From assembly GCA_035304345.1 (NCBI GenBank), contig DATGQE010000091.1, positions 1-64,000 on the forward strand: 64,000 nt of DNA, read 5' to 3'. This DNA comes from IDS-8 sp035304345. Its GTDB lineage: Bacteria > Pseudomonadota > Gammaproteobacteria > Steroidobacterales > Woeseiaceae. The notes under the pieces are model-generated. The model saw only the letters and a list, made by a program, of their open reading frames with translations, searched no databases and was not told the origin of the DNA. Positions 1 through 6,747 of this stretch are shown piece by piece. The first letter of the stretch is position 1. Each line of letters starts with the position of its first letter. A program made the position numbers and the translations under genes.

Positions 1-144
1 CCGCCCGGCACGCAGGCTTTTCACCTCCCAGCCTTCCAGGGCGAGGCCGGCCTCGAAGGTCTCCTCGATGAAATAATCGTGCCGCGCCTTGCGGTTGACC
101 GCGATGAGGCTCGACGGTTGCGGCGGGGCGGAGGTCTTCGACAT
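1..144 (-). CDS. smpB: SsrA-binding protein SmpB (N-terminal part, cut by window edge)
   Basis: SmpB binds tmRNA and carries it to stalled ribosomes for trans-translation. Only the first 48 codons are present, starting at an ATG at 144 and running off the left edge. The visible protein has a short Ser/Pro-rich head and then the family's N-terminal strand pattern: NRKARHDYFIEETFEAG followed by LEGWEVKSLRAG, which matches the conserved start of SmpB proteins. It is divergent from ratA, the usual smpB/ratA-rnfH arrangement in gammaproteobacteria. The identification is firm although the C-terminal half is missing. Confidence 0.93.
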   Translation of the reverse strand, partial: MSKTSAPPQPSSLIAVNRKARHDYFIEETFEAGLALEGWEVKSLRAGR

Positions 145-337
145 TTCGAATCGGCAAGGGCTGGCGGCGCGGCGGCCGAGGATTATACGGTGTTGTCAGG
201 GCGAGGGCCTTCCTCCAGAATCGCCGCCCGGCCCGGAGGGACATGCATGGCGACGGAGCGAACGCGGACTTGCGCGACCGGCGAACGCGACGGCAGGCAC
301 GCGCCTGCGCGCGAGCGGCAGGTGCGGGGGGGCAGGC

Positions 338-769
338 GTGCGTAAGGTCCGGCGCAGCGCGATCGTCCCGCACTCGGCGAAGGAGATGTTCGAGCTCGTC
401 GACGACGTCGAGTCCTATCCCGAGTTCCTTCCCTGGTGCAACGACGCGAAGATCGTGAGCCGGAGCAATGACACGGTGGTGGCCACCCTCGAGTTGCACC
501 GCGGCTCGATCAGCCGGCATTTCACGACGCGGAACACGCGCCGGCCGTACGAGGCGATCGAGATGCGGCTCGTGGACGGCCCGTTCCGGCACCTCGAGGG
601 CGGGTGGCGTTTCCGGGATCTCGACGGCCAGGGCTGCGAGGTGCTGCTGGAGCTCGAGTTCGAGTTCGAGAGCCGCATGGTCGACCTCGTCTTCGGTCAC
701 TTCTTCGAGGATACCTTGAGGGCCCTCGTCAACGCGTTCACGCAGCGCGCCGCCGCCGTTTACGGGTGA
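338..769 (+). CDS. ratA: RatA-type START/SRPBCC-domain protein
   Basis: This is a 143-residue single-domain protein of the polyketide-cyclase/START fold, usually annotated as RatA. In E. coli RatA was described as a toxin that blocks 70S association. The family is also the bacterial relative of Coq10, so a lipid or quinone role is possible. The conserved start (VPHSAKEMFELVDDVESYP followed by FLPWC) and the F-E-S-R-M tail region are visible. I chose the GTG at 338, preceded by a G-rich stretch, because the longer in-frame extension to 89 would run into the divergent smpB start. rnfH follows after 4 bases, so the two are probably co-transcribed. Confidence 0.88.
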   Translation: MRKVRRSAIVPHSAKEMFELVDDVESYPEFLPWCNDAKIVSRSNDTVVATLELHRGSISRHFTTRNTRRPYEAIEMRLVDGPFRHLEGGWRFRDLDGQGCEVLLELEFEFESRMVDLVFGHFFEDTLRALVNAFTQRAAAVYG

Positions 770-773
770 TGCA

Positions 774-1067
774 ATGCAGGAGCGTGCCGGTGACGCCGTG
801 CGCGTCGAGGTGGTGTTCGCGTTGCCGGAGCGGCAGGAGCTGATCGCGCTGACGGTCGAGGAAGGCGCGACCGTCGACGACGTCATCCGCCGTTCGGGAA
901 TCGCGGGACGTTTCCCGGGGCACGATCTCGAGCAGGCGCCGGTGGGTATCTGGGGGCGCGTCGTGGAGCGCGCCGAGCGCGTGCGCGACGGCGACCGGGT
1001 GGAAATCTATCGTCCGCTCGCGAAGGATCCGCGAGTGGCACGCCGGGAGCGTGCGCGCAAAACTTGA
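774..1067 (+). CDS. rnfH: RnfH family ubiquitin-like protein
   Basis: A 97-residue protein of the RnfH (UPF0125) family with a beta-grasp, ubiquitin-like fold. It shows the family's opening strand (VRVEVVFALPERQEL), the central GIWGR turn and the terminal DRVEIYRPLAKDP segment. The family is named for its occurrence beside rnf genes in Rhodobacter, but in most gammaproteobacteria it lies directly behind ratA, as here. Its biochemical role is not established. The last residues are Arg-rich (R-R-E-R-A-R-K). Its start lies 4 bases after the ratA stop. Its 3' end faces bamE across only 13 bases, so the two genes converge. Confidence 0.9.
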   Translation: MQERAGDAVRVEVVFALPERQELIALTVEEGATVDDVIRRSGIAGRFPGHDLEQAPVGIWGRVVERAERVRDGDRVEIYRPLAKDPRVARRERARKT

Positions 1068-1080
1068 GGCGCGCCGCGCG

Positions 1081-1407
1081 CTACACCTCGGGGCGGAGCT
1101 CCTGGTCCTTGTGGATCTCGGCGACCGTGTCGCCGTCGAAGATGATCGTCACCCAGCGCGTGAAGCTGGGGTCCCGGCGCCCGATACGCAGGTAGTACAC
1201 GTAATCCCAGCGCTCCTCGTGGAACGGATCGTCGATCATCGGCGTACCGAGGAGGAAGCGCACCTGGCTGCGGGTCATGCCGACCTGGAGCTGGTCGATG
1301 TCTTCCTGCTTGAGCAGGTTGCCCTGCGAAATGGAAGGCTGGTACACGCAGCCCCCCACGAGCGGCACGAGCGCAGCGAAGACGGCTGTGAGCAACAAGT
1401 TTCGCAT
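1081..1407 (-). CDS. bamE: Outer membrane assembly lipoprotein BamE
   Basis: BamE (SmpA/OmlA) is a lipoprotein of the BAM complex that folds outer-membrane beta-barrels. The 108-residue protein starts MRNLLLTAVF and has a signal peptide ending in V-G-G-C, with the lipid-attachment Cys at residue 20. The body carries the SmpA/OmlA signature: GNLLKQEDIDQLQVGMTRSQV, then FLLGTPMI and the WDYVYY core. I preferred the ATG at 1407 over an upstream in-frame ATG at 1473 because it gives a clean signal peptide. It is divergent from fur across a 137-base interval, a common gammaproteobacterial pairing. Confidence 0.93.
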   Translation of the reverse strand: MRNLLLTAVFAALVPLVGGCVYQPSISQGNLLKQEDIDQLQVGMTRSQVRFLLGTPMIDDPFHEERWDYVYYLRIGRRDPSFTRWVTIIFDGDTVAEIHKDQELRPEV

Positions 1408-1471
1408 GTGACGATGACGGGCGATCGGCGCCGCTCCGCGGCGGAGGTGGAGGCACCTGTCGCTCTGGGTC

Positions 1472-1477
1472 ATAATA
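1472..1477 (-). promoter_or_regulatory. Candidate -10 element (TATTAT) for bamE
   Basis: In the bamE-fur intergenic region the minus strand reads TATTAT, placing a transcription start about 58 bases before the bamE ATG. No convincing -35 hexamer was found. The same A/T-rich patch (TCATAATAGGCGTCGAATGAT on +) has ATAAT and ATGAT arms loosely like a Fur box, but the match to the 19-bp consensus is poor. Confidence 0.3.
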
Positions 1478-1544
1478 GGCGTCGAATGATACCTTCTCGA
1501 CCGCGGTGGGGGTAGCCGCGTGTCGCATCGGGGACGCCGGGTAA

Positions 1545-1952
1545 ATGCAGCAACGCCAGGAACTTCGCAAGGCTGGCCTCAAGGTTACGTTGCCGCGGCT
1601 CAAGATTCTCGAGATTCTCGGGCAGCACGAGCAGCGGCACCTGAGCGCCGAGGACATCTACAAGGAACTGTTGGAGACGGGCGAGGACATCGGTCTCGCC
1701 ACGGTGTACCGCGTGCTCACGCAGTTCGAATCCGCGGGTCTCGTCACGCGGCACAACTTCGAAGGCGGGCATTCCGTTTTCGAGATCGACGAGGGCAAGC
1801 ACCACGACCACATGGTGTGCGTCGAGACGGGCGAGGTCATCGAGTTCACCAACGACGAGATCGAGCGCCTGCAGCGGGAGATCGCGCACAAGCACAACTA
1901 CGAGCTGATCGACCACAGCCTCGTGCTGTACGTGCGGCCCCGCAAGCGCTGA
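1545..1952 (+). CDS. fur: Ferric uptake regulator Fur
   Basis: Fur is the Fe(II)-dependent repressor of iron acquisition. The 135-residue protein has an N-terminal winged helix with the recognition-helix region GLATVYRVLTQFESAGLV at about residues 50-67, then the hinge and a C-terminal dimerisation/metal domain. The regulatory metal loop HHDHMVC is at residues 86-92. Only one Cys is present (C92); the E. coli CxxC zinc site is absent, as in Pseudomonas Fur, so structural zinc binding through Cys is not expected. The C-terminus ends VLYVRPRKR without the His/Cys tail of enteric Fur. It stands alone and is divergent from bamE. Confidence 0.96.
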   Translation: MQQRQELRKAGLKVTLPRLKILEILGQHEQRHLSAEDIYKELLETGEDIGLATVYRVLTQFESAGLVTRHNFEGGHSVFEIDEGKHHDHMVCVETGEVIEFTNDEIERLQREIAHKHNYELIDHSLVLYVRPRKR

Positions 1953-2007
1953 GCGCACTGCCGCCGCGGGCTTCCGAGGGCTGCGCAGGCGTACCTTCTT
2001 TTCGGGC

Positions 2008-3702
2008 CTAGGCGCGCCGGCGACGGCCGCGACGGGCGTTCTCCAGCATTTCCGCCGCGTGGTCGCGCGTGCGCCTTGTGATCTTGACGCCGCCCAGCAT
2101 GCGCGCGATCTCCTCGACGCGCTCGGCATCGCCGAGCAGCATGAGCGACGTCCGGGTGCTCTTGCCGTCGCTCAGCTTGACGACACGGCAGTGACGATCC
2201 GCGAGGCTCGCGACCTGCGGCAGGTGGGTGACGCACAGCACCTGGCGCGAAGCGGCCAGCGCCTGGAGCCGGCGCCCGACCATCTCGGCGACGCCGCCGC
2301 CCACACCCGCGTCCACCTCGTCGAACACCATCGTCGGGATCGCGCTGCCGTCGCTCGCGATGACCTGGATCGCCAGGCTCATGCGGGACAGCTCGCCGCC
2401 CGAGGCGACTTTCGCGAGCGGCATCGGCGCCTGTCCCGGGTTCGCGCTGACGAGGTACTCGATGTCGTCGGCACCGGCGGGGCCGGCGTCCTCGGGCACG
2501 CGCGGGCGCACCGCCACCTCGAACACGCCCTGCGGCATGCCGAGCCCGCGCATGGCGTCGGTCACGGCGGCCGCGAAGGTCGCGGCGGCGCTGCGCCGGC
2601 CGGCCGACAGTGCCGCCGCCGCCGCCACGAATGCCTCGCGCGCGGCTTTCACCTCCGCTTCCAGGCGCTCTCCCGTGGCCGCCGCATCCGAGAGCTCCGC
2701 GAGCTTGCGCTCGAGCTCCGCGTGCAGCCCGGGCAGCGCCTCCGGCTCGACCCGGTGCTTGCGCGCCACGGCACGAATCGCGTCGAGCCGTTCTTCGAGC
2801 GTGTCCAGCACCGCGGGATCGGTGTCGAGGGAATCGGCGTAGCGCTGCAGGGATTCGGCTGCTTCCGCGATCTGGATGCCGGCTTCGGCGACCAGCGCGC
2901 GCACCGGCTCCAGCGCCGCGTCGATCCCGGCGGCGTCCGCCAGCCGGTGCCCGGCCTCGGCGACGAGGCGCCGCGCATTGTCCGGCTCGCCCTCGGAGAG
3001 CGCCGCGAGCGCGACGCTCACGTCCTCGGCGAGCCGTGCGCGGTGGCGCACGCGCTCGCGTTCCGCCGTGAGCTCGGCATACTCGCCCGGCGCGAGCTGG
3101 AGCGCGGCGAGCTCGGCGACCTGGAAGCCGAGCAGGTCGAGGCGCGCGGCACGGTCCGCCTCGGCCTCGCGGAGCTCGCGCAGTCGTGCGTCCAGCGCCT
3201 GCCACGCCGTCCAGGCGGAGGCCACGGCCTCGCGTTCCGCCGCCAGGCCGCCGAAGTGATCGAGCAGGTCGCGCTGCACGTGCCGCCGCACCAGCGACTG
3301 GTGGAAGTGCTGGCCGTGAATGTCGACCAGGTGCTCGCCGAGCTCGCCCAGGCTCGTGAGCGGGACCGCGTTGTCGTTCACGAACGCGCGCGAGCGCCCG
3401 TCTTCGCCGATGACCCGCCGCAGCAGGCATTCGCCGTCGGGCGCGTCCAGCGACTGCGCCTCGAGCCACGCCCGCGCGGCGGGCGCGGCCGCGAGGTCGA
3501 ACTCGGCCGCGAGCTCCACGCGCCGCCCGGGGTCGCGCGCGAGTCCCGCGCCCCCGCGCTCCCCGAGGAGGAGCGCCAGCGCGTCCACCAGGATGGACTT
3601 GCCGGCACCGGTCTCGCCGGTGAGCACGGTCATGCCGGGGCCGAGCTCGAGCTCGACCTCGTCGATGATCGCGAAATTGCGGACGTGCAGGCGGGTCAGC
3701 AT
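2008..3702 (-). CDS. recN: DNA repair protein RecN
   Basis: RecN is an SMC-like ATPase that helps recombinational repair of double-strand breaks. The 564-residue protein has the N-terminal RNFAIIDEVELEL strand, a Walker A GETGAGKS at 29-36, a long coiled-coil middle rich in Ala, Glu and Arg, the ABC signature SGGELSR at about 434-440 and Walker B MVFDEVD about 20 residues later, followed by the D-loop and the THLPQVA switch. The order is intact and the length is normal. It starts 12 bases after the nadK stop, so nadK-recN is probably an operon. I saw no LexA-type operator directly upstream. The tail is Arg-rich (RRGRRRRA). Confidence 0.96.
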   Translation of the reverse strand: MLTRLHVRNFAIIDEVELELGPGMTVLTGETGAGKSILVDALALLLGERGGAGLARDPGRRVELAAEFDLAAAPAARAWLEAQSLDAPDGECLLRRVIGEDGRSRAFVNDNAVPLTSLGELGEHLVDIHGQHFHQSLVRRHVQRDLLDHFGGLAAEREAVASAWTAWQALDARLRELREAEADRAARLDLLGFQVAELAALQLAPGEYAELTAERERVRHRARLAEDVSVALAALSEGEPDNARRLVAEAGHRLADAAGIDAALEPVRALVAEAGIQIAEAAESLQRYADSLDTDPAVLDTLEERLDAIRAVARKHRVEPEALPGLHAELERKLAELSDAAATGERLEAEVKAAREAFVAAAAALSAGRRSAAATFAAAVTDAMRGLGMPQGVFEVAVRPRVPEDAGPAGADDIEYLVSANPGQAPMPLAKVASGGELSRMSLAIQVIASDGSAIPTMVFDEVDAGVGGGVAEMVGRRLQALAASRQVLCVTHLPQVASLADRHCRVVKLSDGKSTRTSLMLLGDAERVEEIARMLGGVKITRRTRDHAAEMLENARRGRRRRA

Positions 3703-3714
3703 GCGAGCGGCTCG

Positions 3715-4611
3715 TCAGCGCCGGCCGTCGCCCGCGCGCACGCGGCTGTCGCGACCCCAGTGCAGCTTCGAGCGCAGCAGGTCGAAGTAGTCGTAGCCGG
3801 GCGGGTGGATCAGGGTGATGCGCCGGTCGGCCTCGCGGATCAGCAGGCGGTCGGTCGGCTCCAGCGCGCCGAGCAGGCGACCGTCCACCATCACCTCCGC
3901 CTTGCTGTCGCTGTAGGCCAGCAGGCGCACCTCGATCTCGCGGTCCGCGGGCACGACGATCGGCCGGTCGCTCAGCGTGTGCGGGCACACGGGAACCACG
4001 ACCACGGCGTTCAGCGCGGGCTCGATGATCGGCCCGCCGCAGCTCAGCGCGTAGGCGGTCGAGCCGGTCGGCGTGGCGACGATCAGGCCGTCGCCCGAAT
4101 GCGTGTTGACGTAATGGCCGGCGATGCGCGTCTCGAAATCCACCATGCGCCCGGTGCCGCGGCGCTGCAGCACGACGTCGTTCAGCGCACTCGCGCTTTG
4201 CTCGGTGCCGTCCGGCGCGAGCAGGCAGGCGGTGAGCATGAGCCTCGTCTCCCGGACGTATTCGCCGGCGAGCACCTGGTCCATGACGTGCAGCATCTCG
4301 TCCGGGGTCACGTCGGCGAGGAAGCCGAGCCGGCCGCGGTTGATGCCGAGCAGGGGAACGCCGCGCTCGCCGCCGAGGGCGGCCGCGTAGAGCATGGTGC
4401 CGTCGCCGCCGATCGCGACGATGAGGTCGGCCGTGGCGGCCATCTCGGGCTCCGGGACCGTGCTGGCGCTCGCCGGCACGTCCGCGCCCGGGGCGGCCAT
4501 GACCTCGATGCCCCGGTCGGCGAGATGGGCGGCGAGCGCGGCCATCGGCTCGGCGACGCGGGGGTCGTCCACGCGGCCGAGGATGGCGACTCTCCGGAAT
4601 TCGTTGCTCAT
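3715..4611 (-). CDS. nadK: NAD kinase
   Basis: NAD kinase phosphorylates NAD to NADP. The 298-residue protein has the GGDG motif at residues 68-71 (VAIGGDGTML), the NRGRLGFLAD segment near 91-100, the conserved NDVV segment and the glycine-rich SGDGLIVATPTGSTAY element that binds substrate. The C-terminal IHPPGYDYFDLLRSKLHWG is typical of proteobacterial NadK. I chose the ATG at 4611 (MSNEFRRVAILGR); longer in-frame extensions would overlap hrcA on the other strand. It is the first gene of a nadK-recN unit and divergent from hrcA. Confidence 0.96.
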   Translation of the reverse strand: MSNEFRRVAILGRVDDPRVAEPMAALAAHLADRGIEVMAAPGADVPASASTVPEPEMAATADLIVAIGGDGTMLYAAALGGERGVPLLGINRGRLGFLADVTPDEMLHVMDQVLAGEYVRETRLMLTACLLAPDGTEQSASALNDVVLQRRGTGRMVDFETRIAGHYVNTHSGDGLIVATPTGSTAYALSCGGPIIEPALNAVVVVPVCPHTLSDRPIVVPADREIEVRLLAYSDSKAEVMVDGRLLGALEPTDRLLIREADRRITLIHPPGYDYFDLLRSKLHWGRDSRVRAGDGRR

Positions 4612-4703
4612 ACTACGGGCCCCGCGGCCGGGCGGCGGCCGCCGGCCGATTGTTGCAGACGCCCGGGGCGGCGCCAAGCCGCGAAACACTGGCGCCGCGG
4701 CGG

Positions 4704-4731
4704 TTTGATGGCGCGCGTCCCGCCCCCATAT
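4704..4731 (+). promoter_or_regulatory. Sigma-32-like heat-shock promoter upstream of hrcA
   Basis: TTTGATG at 4704-4710 and CCCCATAT at 4724-4731 are separated by 13 bases. This matches the sigma-32 pattern CTTGAAA-N(11-16)-CCCCATNT, with a perfect -10 block. A start of transcription would fall about 70 bases before hrcA. Confidence 0.6.
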
Positions 4732-4810
4732 GAAGGGCTGGACTGCGACGACTGGATTTTTGGATTTCCAGATTTCACAATCGCTTAGCCTGACGGAAAC
4801 GCTTTGAGCC

Positions 4811-5890
4811 ATGGCCGCGGAGACGATTACCCGACTGCCGAACGAACGCGCCCAGTACCTGCTGAAGGTGCTCATCCAGCGCTTCATCCGCGACGGGCAG
4901 CCGGTGGGCTCGCACACCCTGGCGAAGGAGTCGCGGCTCGACCTGAGCCCGGCCACCATCCGCAACATCATGGTCGAGCTCGAGGAGCTGGGCTTCGTGT
5001 CGACGCCGCACACCTCCGCCGGCCGCGTGCCGACCCCCAAGGGATACCGGCTGTTCGTCGACACCCTGGTGCGCTACAAGCCCCCGCGCGGTGCCGAGCT
5101 CGAAAAGCTCAAGGCGCAGCTCGAGTCGCAGTACGACGATCCGGATGCGATCCTGAACCAGGTCACGAACCTGCTCTCGAAGCTCACGAGCATGGCGGGC
5201 GTGGTCTCACTGCCGCGCGTGCAGCACTCGATCCTGAGGCAGATCGAGTTCCTCTCGCTCTCCGAGAAGCGCGTGCTCGCGATTCTCGTGATCAACGACC
5301 GCGAGGTGCAGAACCGCATCCTGCACACCGAGCGCAGCTACGCCCCGGAGGACCTGCAGCGCGCGTCGAACTACCTCAACGAGCACTACGCGGGATGCGA
5401 CCTCATCGAGATTCGCCGCCGGCTGATCTCGGATCTCGAGGCCACGCGCCATTCGATGAACCAGGCAATGCTGGACATCATCTCGGTCGCCCAGGACGCG
5501 ATGGATCGCGTGGGGACGCCGCGGGAGGATTACCTCCTGGCCGGAGAGACCAACCTCATGGATTTCGCCGAGCTGTCCGATCTCGACACGCTGAAGTCGT
5601 TGTTCGAGGCCTTCTCCCGCAAGCGCTTCATGCTGGACCTGCTCGACCGCAGCATCAACGCCGACGGCGTGCAGGTTTTCATCGGCGAGGAGTCGGGCTA
5701 CAGCATCCTGGACCACTGCAGCGTGGTCACGGCGCCGTACCGCGCGAGTGACGACGCCGTGGGCGTCCTCGGCGTCATTGGCCCGACGCGCATGGCCTAC
5801 GACCGGGTGGTACCGATCGTGGACGTCACCGCGCGCCTGCTCGGCATGGCGCTCAAGGCCAGCCTGGCACCCCCGGACGAGCGCGGCTGA
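4811..5890 (+). CDS. hrcA: Heat-inducible transcription repressor HrcA
   Basis: HrcA is the winged-helix repressor of class I heat-shock genes and acts at the CIRCE element. The 359-residue protein carries the N-terminal DNA-binding domain (RFIRDGQPVGSHTLAKES, then LDLSPATIRNIMVELEELGFV) with the conserved HTSAGRVPTPKGYR loop, a middle GAF-like domain, and the C-terminal motif VFIGEESGYSILDHCSVVTAPY. Start ATG at 4811. It is the first gene of hrcA-grpE-dnaK-dnaJ and may be co-transcribed with grpE, though grpE has its own promoter-like element. No CIRCE inverted repeat was seen in this chaperone cluster, so HrcA may act elsewhere, for example on groESL. Confidence 0.96.
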   Translation: MAAETITRLPNERAQYLLKVLIQRFIRDGQPVGSHTLAKESRLDLSPATIRNIMVELEELGFVSTPHTSAGRVPTPKGYRLFVDTLVRYKPPRGAELEKLKAQLESQYDDPDAILNQVTNLLSKLTSMAGVVSLPRVQHSILRQIEFLSLSEKRVLAILVINDREVQNRILHTERSYAPEDLQRASNYLNEHYAGCDLIEIRRRLISDLEATRHSMNQAMLDIISVAQDAMDRVGTPREDYLLAGETNLMDFAELSDLDTLKSLFEAFSRKRFMLDLLDRSINADGVQVFIGEESGYSILDHCSVVTAPYRASDDAVGVLGVIGPTRMAYDRVVPIVDVTARLLGMALKASLAPPDERG

Positions 5891-5921
5891 GCCCGTCCTT
5901 CCTGCGATTTCACCCGCCGGC

Positions 5922-5949
5922 CTTGATATTCCCGGCGGGAGCCCCAGAA
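5922..5949 (+). promoter_or_regulatory. Sigma-32-like promoter upstream of grpE
   Basis: CTTGATA at 5922-5928 and CCCCAGAA at 5942-5949 are separated by 13 bases, the same spacing as the elements before hrcA and dnaK. The -35 block lies in the loop of an inverted repeat: CCCGCCGG at 5913-5920 pairs with CCGGCGGG at 5932-5939. There is no T-run after the repeat, so it is not an obvious terminator. Confidence 0.55.
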
Positions 5950-6050
5950 ACGCCGTTTCGTATGGCGTGGAGGGGCGGATTCGCATCGGCGGCCGAACGC
6001 TCGGCCCGCCCCGCAGAAGCGCACCTTTCGGTTGACTGGAGCCTGGCGAG

Positions 6051-6656
6051 ATGAGTGGAAAGCCCGATCCTGTGCACGCGAACCCGGAGGGCCACGACGA
6101 GGAAGGTCGGGCCGGCACGGAAGCCGCCGCCACGGCGAACGAGCCGGCGCAGGCGGAGGAGTCGGCCGCCGCCGAGGGAGGCGACGTCGTGGCACTGCGC
6201 GCGGCGCTCGAAGCGGAAAAGGCGCGGGCCGACGAGAACTGGGACCGGTACCTGCGCGCTGCCGCCGAGATGGAGAACGTGCGCAAGCGCGCCGAGCGGG
6301 ACGTGGAGAACGTGCGCCGGTTCGCCCTCGAGCGCTTCGCCACCGAGCTCCTCGCGGTCAAGGACAGCCTGGAGCTCGGGCTCGCGGCCGGCGAAGGCAG
6401 TGCCGACGCGGAGAGCCTGCTCGAAGGCACACGCTCGACGCTGCGCCAGCTCACGGGCGTGCTGGAGCGCTTCGGGGTGACGGAAGTGAACCCGGAGGGC
6501 GAGCCTTTCGATCCCGAGCTCCACGAAGCGATGTCGACGCAGCCGTCGGGAGACGTCGAGCCGAACACGGTGCTCATCGTCTACCAGAAGGGCTACACGC
6601 TGAACGGGCGCCTGTTGCGGCCAGCGCGCGTCGTGGTCGCCGCCGCCCCCGACTAG
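6051..6656 (+). CDS. grpE: Nucleotide exchange factor GrpE
   Basis: GrpE releases ADP from DnaK and so sets the chaperone cycle and senses heat. The 201-residue protein has a disordered Glu/Ala-rich head (residues 1-45), a long coiled coil (RAALEAEKARADENWDRYLR, then the AAEMENVRKRAERDVENVRR core), and the C-terminal beta-wing with GVTEVNPEGEPFDPELHEAM and VYQKGYTLNGRLLRPARVVV, the family signature. Start ATG at 6051. It lies between hrcA and dnaK with its own sigma-32-like promoter 100 bases upstream. Confidence 0.96.
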   Translation: MSGKPDPVHANPEGHDEEGRAGTEAAATANEPAQAEESAAAEGGDVVALRAALEAEKARADENWDRYLRAAAEMENVRKRAERDVENVRRFALERFATELLAVKDSLELGLAAGEGSADAESLLEGTRSTLRQLTGVLERFGVTEVNPEGEPFDPELHEAMSTQPSGDVEPNTVLIVYQKGYTLNGRLLRPARVVVAAAPD

Positions 6657-6669
6657 GAAGCGCTCAGTG

Positions 6670-6697
6670 CTTGAAACGCCGCTCGTTGGCCCAAACT
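6670..6697 (+). promoter_or_regulatory. Sigma-32-like promoter upstream of dnaK
   Basis: A perfect -35 CTTGAAA at 6670-6676 is followed after 13 bases by CCCAAACT at 6690-6697, a partial match to CCCCATNT. It lies 51 bases before the dnaK ATG and directly behind the grpE stop. Confidence 0.6.
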
Positions 6698-6747
6698 TGG
6701 ACGCAAGATTGTAGATTTTTCAACGCATTCCCCGGAGATCAGACACC

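Noticed and set aside
1470..1493. Fur box in the bamE-fur interval
   Set aside because: Only scattered ATAAT/ATGAT resemblance; not enough of the 19-bp consensus to support a call.
2059..4788. A 909-residue frame on + across recN and nadK
   Set aside because: It opposes two well-identified genes and has the composition of a high-GC shadow frame.
4612..4810. CIRCE operator upstream of hrcA, grpE or dnaK
   Set aside because: No TTAGCACTC-N9-GAGTGCTAA-like repeat was found; the promoters look sigma-32-type.
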